From Pseudomonadota bacterium (lineage in GTDB: Bacteria; Desulfobacterota; Desulfovibrionia; Desulfovibrionales; Desulfovibrionaceae), in the NCBI GenBank assembly GCA_023399375.1, contig JAEWPX010000070.1, positions 1 through 20,342 of the forward strand: a stretch of 20,342 bases of DNA. Reading direction: 5' to 3'. The notes beneath the pieces were generated by a model. The model saw only the letters and a list, made by a program, of their open reading frames with translations. It searched no databases and had not been told where the DNA came from. This document shows positions 8,900 to 14,068 of the stretch, one piece after another (position 1 is the first letter of the stretch; every line of letters starts with the position of its first letter). The position numbers were made by a program, and so were the translations under genes.

Positions 8900-9352
8900 A
8901 TGTCCGCGACCCCGGAAACCTTGCGCACCATGTGGGACAGGCTGGCCAACAAGCTGGTGTTCCTCGAAAAACGTTACGTGCACGTCTACGGCGACCTGCG
9001 CCTGCATCCCTCGGAACTGCACGTCCTGCTCGCCGTCCGCGCCGTGCCCGACGCCAACGCCACGCAATTGGCCGCGGCGCTCGGCGTCACCAAGGGCGCG
9101 GTGTCCCAGGTCCAGAAGCGCCTGGAGGGCAAGGGGGTCATCGTGCGGCGCGCGGACGCGGCGCGCAAAAACGCGGTCACGGCCGCGTTCACGCCCCTGG
9201 GCCGCGCCGCCCTGGAGGACTTCCTCGCCTCCCGCGCCGCCGCCCGGCAGGCCTTCGCCGCCTACCTCGAAGGCCTGCCGCCGGAAGCCCGGGAACTTCT
9301 CGCCGGCTTTCTGGCGCGTCTCGCCGCCCTCGTTCCCGAGCCCGGAAGCTGA
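8900..9352 (+). CDS. MarR-family winged-helix transcriptional regulator
   Basis: A 150-residue protein with MarR layout: N-terminal dimerisation helix, winged helix-turn-helix (about 50-97), C-terminal helix. The recognition region reads TQLAAALGVTKGAVSQVQKR (55-74), followed by LEGKGVIVRRAD and the wing with ARKNAVTAAFTPLG (88-101). MarR proteins are usually repressors released by small ligands. I chose ATG 8900, which directly follows the promoter; an upstream GTG at 8861 would lie before the -35. There is no ribosome binding site before 8900, consistent with a leaderless start; ATG 8930 is the alternative. The palindrome at 9390-9405 and its partial copy at 8886-8894 suggest it controls itself and the next gene. 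Confidence 0.88.
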   Translation: MSATPETLRTMWDRLANKLVFLEKRYVHVYGDLRLHPSELHVLLAVRAVPDANATQLAAALGVTKGAVSQVQKRLEGKGVIVRRADAARKNAVTAAFTPLGRAALEDFLASRAAARQAFAAYLEGLPPEARELLAGFLARLAALVPEPGS

Positions 9353-9389
9353 GCGAAAGGCGCACGGCGGGCAGGCTTTTTTTTGGCCT

Positions 9390-9405
9390 AGTGTGTATAG
9401 ACACT
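9390..9405. promoter_or_regulatory. Palindromic operator, probable MarR-type binding site
   Basis: AGTGTGTATAGACACT is a 16-base palindrome with only one mismatched pair (G9395/G9400). Its reverse complement contains TCTATACAC, identical to 8886-8894 over the marR -10 element. A weak promoter for the next gene, TTGGCC (9383-9388) and TAACAC (9406-9411), has a 17-base spacer that the palindrome fills, an ideal repressor position. A T8 run at 9377-9384 just upstream may end the marR transcript, although its preceding stem is poor. Confidence 0.65.
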
Positions 9406-9460
9406 TAACACAAACCCGCTACGACCGCTTACAGTCGCAAGCAAACAAGGAGTCCATGTC

Positions 9461-9952
9461 ATGGAAAGCGTCAGAAAACGCAGCGTCAGCGACTACAGCC
9501 GGCATATCGCCGCCGCGCCCGAGGCCGTTTTTCCCCTGCTGTGCCCGGTGCGGGAACTCGAATGGATCGAGGGCTGGCGGGCCGAGACGCTCCATTCGGC
9601 CTCGGGCCTGGCCGAACTCGACGCCGTATTCACGACTGCGCCCCTGTCCGACGTGGGGCCCGAAGTCTGGGTGTGCAGCCGCCACGAACCGCCGCGCCGG
9701 GTGGATTACGTGCGCGTGGGGAGGCACACGGTCATCCGCTTGCAACTGACCCTGGAGCCGGCCGGGCAGGAAACGGCGCTTGCGGCCCTGCTGGTCGTTT
9801 CCGCCCTCACGCCGGAGGGGGACGCCATCGTGGAGGCCATGGGCCCCTCTCCCTGCGCCGTGCTTTTTGCGCCGTGTTTCCGCATGCTGGAGCATTTCCT
9901 GCGCACCGGGGCCATGCTGCCGCGGGCGCAGGCCCTGGCAGGACAGGACTGA
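9461..9952 (+). CDS. SRPBCC (START/Bet v1-fold) family protein
   Basis: A 163-residue cytosolic protein. The opening YSRHIAAAPEAVFPLLCPV (12-30) followed by RELEWIEGW (31-39) is characteristic of SRPBCC proteins: first strand, then the helix that closes a hydrophobic ligand cavity. Alternating strands fill the middle and a long C-terminal helix (about 135-155) completes the fold. Such proteins bind lipids, aromatics or other hydrophobic ligands, or act as cyclases or hydrolases; the ligand here is unknown. ATG 9461 has AAGGAG (9447-9452) 8 bases upstream; another ATG at 9456 is out of frame. Its promoter seems to carry the MarR operator, so it is probably the regulator's target. Confidence 0.8.
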   Translation: MESVRKRSVSDYSRHIAAAPEAVFPLLCPVRELEWIEGWRAETLHSASGLAELDAVFTTAPLSDVGPEVWVCSRHEPPRRVDYVRVGRHTVIRLQLTLEPAGQETALAALLVVSALTPEGDAIVEAMGPSPCAVLFAPCFRMLEHFLRTGAMLPRAQALAGQD

Positions 9953-9971
9953 AGCGTCACACGATCGTCAC

Positions 9972-10023
9972 GGGGGGCGGTCAACATGGCGAGACGACGG
10001 ATCGTTGTGCCGACCGCCCCTTT
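9972..10023 (+). terminator. Candidate terminator after the SRPBCC gene
   Basis: GGGGCGGTC (9974-9982) pairs perfectly with GACCGCCCC (10012-10020). Inside the 29-base interval ACGAC and GTTGT can pair with one wobble, giving a branched stem. Only three T follow. It starts about 20 bases after the SRPBCC stop codon. Confidence 0.5.
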
Positions 10024-10056
10024 CCTGGCGGATTTCCGGCAGGAGGCGATGTTTTT

Positions 10057-10085
10057 TTGCCATGAACCCCTAAAGCGGCTACCGT
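10057..10085 (+). promoter_or_regulatory. Possible promoter of the XXXCH/PHP-like cassette
   Basis: TTGCCA (10057-10062, 5 of 6 to the -35 consensus) and TACCGT (10080-10085, 3 of 6 to the -10) have a 17-base spacer. They lie between the candidate terminator and the start of the XXXCH gene. The weak -10 makes this tentative. Confidence 0.35.
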
Positions 10086-10150
10086 AGGCGGCAAACCGAA
10101 GCGGCGGCGGCCCGTGCAAGGCCCGCGCCGGCCAGCCAAGGAGGAAGCCC

Positions 10151-10750
10151 ATGTCCGGATCGCGCAAACGCAAGTTCGAGGTGGTCCTGCCCCGGATCGA
10201 AGCCATGCAGGCTTTGGCCGATCTCACGGCGCAGGCCGCCCGGGGCGAGCTCGTCATAAACGGCGAAACCGTGCTCCTGGAGGACTTCACGAGCCTTAAG
10301 ATCGGCGTCAAGAACCTCGGCGCGTCGTCCATGCTCAAGGTGAGCCTCAGATACCCGGCCCTGGGCCTGGCCGCCCTGCCCACCCCGGCGGGCATGGACG
10401 CCGAGGACGACGCGCGGCGGACAGCGGACGAAGTCCCGGCCGAAGGCGTGGACGAGGGCGGCAAGCCCAGGTACAAGAACCTCAAAAAACGCATGAAGCA
10501 TTTTTTCAAGGCCATCGTCGTGTCGCTGCGCGCCGGAACCATGCCCGACGCCGACATCCTGGCCGCCTTCGTCGCCGACAGCCGCCTCATGACCAGCTAC
10601 CCCGGCAAGGGCGACGCCTTCTACCCGGCCTACGACGCCGAAGTGGACCGCCTCGAAGCCGCGGCCCAGGCCGGCGACGTCGAGGCCGCGACGGCGTCCG
10701 TCGCCGCGCTCGACCGCATGAAAAAGGAGTGTCACAGCCGCCATGCCTGA
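10151..10750 (+). CDS. XXXCH-domain protein of GAK type
   Basis: A 199-residue protein without signal peptide or membrane segment. Residues 5-68 form a small domain running from KRKFEVV through RGELVING to LKVSLRYP. It resembles the amphi-Trp protein encoded at 12082. An acidic, low-complexity linker (about 77-105) leads to a helical C-terminal domain (about 106-199) ending in KKECHSRHA. The KxxCH-type ending (Cys194, His195) looks like a cytochrome c CxxCH site lacking its first cysteine, which I recall as the defining feature of the XXXCH family found in GAK gene clusters. Without a signal peptide, heme attachment is doubtful. AAGGAGG lies 6 bases before ATG 10151. The stop codon overlaps the next start by 8 bases, so the two genes are coupled. 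No biochemical function is known to me. Confidence 0.75.
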   Translation: MSGSRKRKFEVVLPRIEAMQALADLTAQAARGELVINGETVLLEDFTSLKIGVKNLGASSMLKVSLRYPALGLAALPTPAGMDAEDDARRTADEVPAEGVDEGGKPRYKNLKKRMKHFFKAIVVSLRAGTMPDADILAAFVADSRLMTSYPGKGDAFYPAYDAEVDRLEAAAQAGDVEAATASVAALDRMKKECHSRHA

Positions 10751-11942
10751 CGCCGCCACCGCCCCGGCCGGAAGCGTGGTTTCCCGCCCGGCCGCGCCCG
10801 ATGAGCCCCGTTGCGTGGAGATCGACCTCTCCCGCGTGGACCCCGCCGTCAGCGAAGAGGACGAACGGGCGTTTTTCCGCATCAACGACGTGTCCCTGTC
10901 TTCCGAGCAGGTCGGGCGCATCGTCTCCCCCGCGCGCACCTACCCCCGCCAGGAGTACGTCCTGGCCACCCATTGGCACCCCGAACACGTGCCCATGGAC
11001 CTGCTCAAAAAGCGCATCGACCGCCTCTACCCCAACCGCGTGGACGAACTGATCATCCCCACGCAGCACAACGTGCTCCTGGAGTACGACGGGTATCAGG
11101 GCGTGGAGGTGGACTGCTACTCCAGCGGCTTCAACCGCAAGGTCCAGCTCCTGCTCCACTTCAAGGGCCTGGCCACGCAGCGGGCCGAAGTGCTCGAGGC
11201 CATGCTGCGCCACACCCACCGCTACCGCGCCTCGCAGCTTTTCGAGTACCTCGACGCCCTGTGCGAACCCGCGGGCGAATCCCGCCGCCAGATCGCGGCC
11301 GGCCGCTCCAACGTGGACGAGGAGCTCGTCGCCTTCGTGGCCATCCAGGCCGCCAAGATCAAGGCGCTCATCCTCGCCCACGAGGCCGACCTGCCCGAGG
11401 ACACGTACAAGAACAAACTCGTGCGCAACTTTTTCGACGCCCTGCGCTCCCGCTTCGGCGACCGCACCGTCAACAAGGCGCAGGTCTACGCCAAGGCCGT
11501 CAAGGATCTGGTCAAGGAAGGCTTTTCCCTGTCCTACTTCTACCGCGCCTCGGAAGTGATCGAGGAGGCGCGCGCGCTCGGGGCCGGTATCGTCATCCCC
11601 CACCCCGAGCAGTTCTGGCCGATCCTACTCGCCGACTACGACGTGGACGGCATCGAGGTCTGGAACCCCCAGTCCCAGCAGTACACGGAATTCCTCATCA
11701 ACGTGGTCAACCGCCGCAACCGCATGGGCTGGCACGGCAAGCGCCCCCTGCTCATCTTCATGGGCGACGACTGCCACATGAGCGAAAAGACGCGCGACCC
11801 GGCCGAACAGGACGCGGCCAAGGCCGCCCGGGAAATCGGGCTCCAGCCGGCCTGGCACGACTTCGCCATCCGCAAGAGCCTGATCATCAACGGCGTCAGC
11901 CGCCGCAAGATCATCGACGAATACCGCTCCCGCCTGGGGTAG
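10743..11942 (+). CDS. PHP-like metal-dependent phosphoesterase, GAK-linked context
   Basis: A 399-residue cytosolic protein. Metal-ligand clusters resemble a PHP-fold enzyme: THWHPEH (76-82; His77, His79, His82), HTH (157-159), VIPHPEQFWP (284-293; His287) and GDDCHMSEK (341-349; Asp342/343, His345). The aromatic run DGIEVWNPQSQ (302-312) precedes the last motif as in other PHP proteins. A charged helical stretch (about 165-262) is inserted between the second and third clusters. PHP enzymes hydrolyse phosphoesters using a trinuclear metal centre; the substrate here is unknown. ATG 10743 overlaps the preceding gene by 8 bases, and AAGGAG (10724-10729) lies 13 bases upstream, so coupling probably helps translation. 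The family call rests on motif spacing, not on close similarity I can name. Confidence 0.65.
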   Translation: MPDAATAPAGSVVSRPAAPDEPRCVEIDLSRVDPAVSEEDERAFFRINDVSLSSEQVGRIVSPARTYPRQEYVLATHWHPEHVPMDLLKKRIDRLYPNRVDELIIPTQHNVLLEYDGYQGVEVDCYSSGFNRKVQLLLHFKGLATQRAEVLEAMLRHTHRYRASQLFEYLDALCEPAGESRRQIAAGRSNVDEELVAFVAIQAAKIKALILAHEADLPEDTYKNKLVRNFFDALRSRFGDRTVNKAQVYAKAVKDLVKEGFSLSYFYRASEVIEEARALGAGIVIPHPEQFWPILLADYDVDGIEVWNPQSQQYTEFLINVVNRRNRMGWHGKRPLLIFMGDDCHMSEKTRDPAEQDAAKAAREIGLQPAWHDFAIRKSLIINGVSRRKIIDEYRSRLG

Positions 11943-11968
11943 GGAGGGGAGCACGGAGGGCAGGGGAA

Positions 11969-12008
11969 GCGCCTCCGGCGGTCAAAGGGCTGCGCCCTCT
12001 GGACTCCC
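11969..12008 (+). repeat. GC-rich palindromic intergenic element, copy 2
   Basis: It starts GCGCCTCCGGCGG (11969-11981), identical to copy 1 read on the minus strand. A hairpin follows, AGGGC / GCCCT (11986-11990 with 11994-11998, loop TGC), then a GGACTCCC tail. It lies 26 bases after the PHP-like stop codon, in the same orientation relative to its gene as copy 1. The stem sequences differ between copies while pairing is kept, as expected if structure is selected. Confidence 0.7.
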
Positions 12009-12081
12009 ATTAAGGATTCCGGCATGTTGCGGCTATATGCGGATGCCGGGTTGGGCCAAGCCGAAGGAAGGAGTGTGGGAC

Positions 12082-12366
12082 GTGGAAAAGGAATCGCGGT
12101 TCAAATACGAGTCCGTCCAGGACGCGGACACGCTGCGGCGCTATCTCGAGGCCGTCACCGAAGGCTTCGCTTCGGGCGAGTTGCGCTTTTCCAGCCGCGA
12201 GGGCGAGGTGGCCCTGCATCCCGCGGGCATGATCGGCTTCCTCGTCGAGGCCAAGTCCATGAGCGGGCGCATGAAGCTGCACCTCAAGTTCTCCTGGCGC
12301 GAGGACGGCGGCGAGGACGATGCCGACGCCGGGCTGACCATCGCCCCTGGCGGCTCCGCGGTCTGA
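12082..12366 (+). CDS. Amphi-Trp domain protein
   Basis: A 94-residue protein made almost entirely of one domain. It runs from SRFKYESVQDADTLRRYLEA (5-24) through EGFASGELRFSS (27-38) and a strand-rich half to LKFSWRE (68-74), with the Trp at position 72. This matches the amphi-Trp family, small proteins named for an amphipathic region and a conserved tryptophan and found near GAK clusters. I chose GTG 12082: a GGAAGGAG sequence lies 8 bases upstream, and the family starts close to this point. An in-frame ATG at 12037 would add 15 residues unlike the family. The acidic C-terminal tail (75-94) is probably disordered. It resembles the N-terminal half of the XXXCH protein two genes upstream. Confidence 0.8.
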   Translation: MEKESRFKYESVQDADTLRRYLEAVTEGFASGELRFSSREGEVALHPAGMIGFLVEAKSMSGRMKLHLKFSWREDGGEDDADAGLTIAPGGSAV

Positions 12367-12375
12367 TGCGCACGG

Positions 12376-12396
12376 GGCGGCATGCCGCCGGTTTTT
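12376..12396 (+). terminator. Weak terminator or attenuator between the amphi-Trp and PhoU-kinase genes
   Basis: GGCGG (12376-12380) pairs with CCGCC (12385-12389) around CATG, and TTTTT follows at 12392-12396 after GG. The stem is short, so partial read-through into the PhoU-kinase gene is likely. The 67-base gap has no other clear signal except the next ribosome binding site. Confidence 0.45.
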
Positions 12397-12433
12397 CGCG
12401 ACAGCGTCACGGTTCAACGGCCCGGAGGGGGCG

Positions 12434-14068
12434 ATGCGCATTCTCGAAGGCATCGAGGAAAATTTCCGCTTCATGGTGCTCGAGGTTTCCAAGCAGGTCT
12501 CGAGCGCCCTGCTCGTGGTCGAGCGGCCCGATCCCGATCGCATCAAGCGCATCGAGAGCCGCGACGACTATATCGACAACCTGAAAAGCGTCATCGAAAA
12601 CGCCTGCTGGGGCCGCATCCACGGCTCGCGCGACGGCAACAAGCGCACCCTCGACCTCGTGCGCGCGGCCAACATCATCAACATCAACCTGGAACGCATC
12701 GCGGACTATGCGGTCAACATCGTCTCCCAGGTCCAGTACCTGACCGATCCGCTTTTCATCCGGCGCTACGACTACCGCGACCCCTTCGTGGACGTGGAGC
12801 GGGCCCTCGGGCTGGTCTTCCCCGCGCTCACGCGCCAGGACGTGCGTCTGGCCCTTCGCATCTGCCGCGCGGAATTCTCCCTGGACGACCGGTTCAAGGC
12901 CGCCTTCGACGCCATCCTCGCCGACCTGCGCCGGGGCGAATCGCCGGAAAACGCCATCTCCTGCTTCAACATCTTTCGCTACCTGGAACGCATGGGCGAT
13001 GCGCTTTTAAACATCGGCGAGGCCGTGATCTTCGCGGCGCTCGGCGAAAAGCTCAAGATCCACCAGTACCAGGCCCTGCAGGATTCGCTCGGGCAGGGCG
13101 GCGAGGACATTCCGCTTTCGCCCGGGGACTTCAGCTCCATCTGGGGCACGCGCTCGGGCTGCCGCATCGGCCGGGTGGAGGACCACGGCCCGCGCTCCAA
13201 GGGCGTGCTGTTCAAGGAAGGCAACGCCGAAAAGCTGGCCAAGGAGAAGGAGAACATCGAGCGTTGGGAAAAGCTCAGCCCGGGCCTGCCGCCGGCGATC
13301 CAGGCCTTCCAGACCGACGGCGACTCGGCCTCCATGCTCCTCGAGTACCTCGGCGGCTGCAACTTCCAGGAAGTGGTCCTGACCGCGGACCGGGAGATCG
13401 TGGAGAACGCCTGCTTCCTCATCACCCAGACCGTGGGCAACGTCTGGGAGCAGACCCTGACCCGCGCGCCCGTGGCCTCGGGCTTCATGGCGCAGATGCG
13501 CTCCCGCCTCGACGACGTGCTGCGGCTCCATCCCGGCTTCGCCACGGAGCGCAAGGACTTCTGCGGCCTGGCCATCCCCGCCCTGTCCGAGCTGCTCGCC
13601 GCGGCCGACGCCGCCGAGGCCGGGCTTGCCGCGCCCGTGTCCGTGTTCCTGCACGGCGACTTCAACCTCAACAACATCGTCTACGACCACACCGCCCAGC
13701 GCATCCACTACATCGACCTGCACCGCTCGGGCCAGGGCGACTACGCCGTGGACACGGCGGTCTTTCTCGCCTCCAACTTCCGCCTGCCCGTGTTCGAGGC
13801 GCACCTGCGCGACCGGCTCCGGCTCGTCATGCGCCGCTTCCTGGAATTCGCCCGCGCGTTCGCCGCCGAACAGGGCGACGCCGCCTTCGAGGCGCGCCTG
13901 ACCTTTGGCGTGGCCAGGGCGTTGGCCACCTCGGCCCGTTTCGAGATGAACCGGCCCTTTGCCCAGGAACTGTTCCAGCGGGGGGTGTACCTGCTCGAGC
14001 GGCAGGTGGCCCTTTCCGGCCGCCCCGTCGAGGAAGCCGTTTTTCCCGACGCCGTGCTCGTCTACTGA
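12434..14068 (+). CDS. PhoU domain fused to an aminoglycoside-phosphotransferase-like kinase
   Basis: A 544-residue cytosolic protein. Residues 1-215 are two PhoU three-helix repeats, each with its metal-binding E-x-x-x-D motif intact: NLERIADYAVNI (85-96) and YLERMGDALLNIGE (183-196). Residues about 232-530 are an APH/choline-kinase-type domain with ATP lysine candidate K261 (VLFKEGN), helix C Glu271 or Glu273, hinge MLLEYL (301-306), catalytic loop FLHGDFNLNNIVY (405-417; Asp409, Asn414) and metal-binding YIDLH (426-430), then GDYAVDTA (435-442). PhoU normally links the Pst importer to the PhoR kinase; APH kinases phosphorylate small hydroxylated molecules. Together they suggest a kinase governed by phosphate status or by a PhoU partner. 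GGAGG lies 5 bases before ATG 12434. The gene ends 7 bases inside the opposite sensor kinase gene. Substrate unknown; antibiotic resistance is not implied. Confidence 0.88.
   Translation: MRILEGIEENFRFMVLEVSKQVSSALLVVERPDPDRIKRIESRDDYIDNLKSVIENACWGRIHGSRDGNKRTLDLVRAANIININLERIADYAVNIVSQVQYLTDPLFIRRYDYRDPFVDVERALGLVFPALTRQDVRLALRICRAEFSLDDRFKAAFDAILADLRRGESPENAISCFNIFRYLERMGDALLNIGEAVIFAALGEKLKIHQYQALQDSLGQGGEDIPLSPGDFSSIWGTRSGCRIGRVEDHGPRSKGVLFKEGNAEKLAKEKENIERWEKLSPGLPPAIQAFQTDGDSASMLLEYLGGCNFQEVVLTADREIVENACFLITQTVGNVWEQTLTRAPVASGFMAQMRSRLDDVLRLHPGFATERKDFCGLAIPALSELLAAADAAEAGLAAPVSVFLHGDFNLNNIVYDHTAQRIHYIDLHRSGQGDYAVDTAVFLASNFRLPVFEAHLRDRLRLVMRRFLEFARAFAAEQGDAAFEARLTFGVARALATSARFEMNRPFAQELFQRGVYLLERQVALSGRPVEEAVFPDAVLVY

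Noticed and set aside
10025..10041. Possible sigma-54 promoter (GG, 10 bases, GC) before the XXXCH gene
   Set aside because: The spacing fits, but the -12 half reads CGGC instead of TTGC and the -24 half lacks GGCAC, so the match is no better than chance in GC-rich DNA.
10151..10750. XXXCH protein as a c-type cytochrome
   Set aside because: The Cys-His ending lacks the first cysteine of CxxCH and there is no signal peptide, so covalent heme attachment in the periplasm is unlikely.
12434..14068. Antibiotic-resistance aminoglycoside phosphotransferase
   Set aside because: The kinase domain is fused to PhoU and lies in a conserved-looking housekeeping context without mobile elements; the fold is shared by many metabolic kinases.
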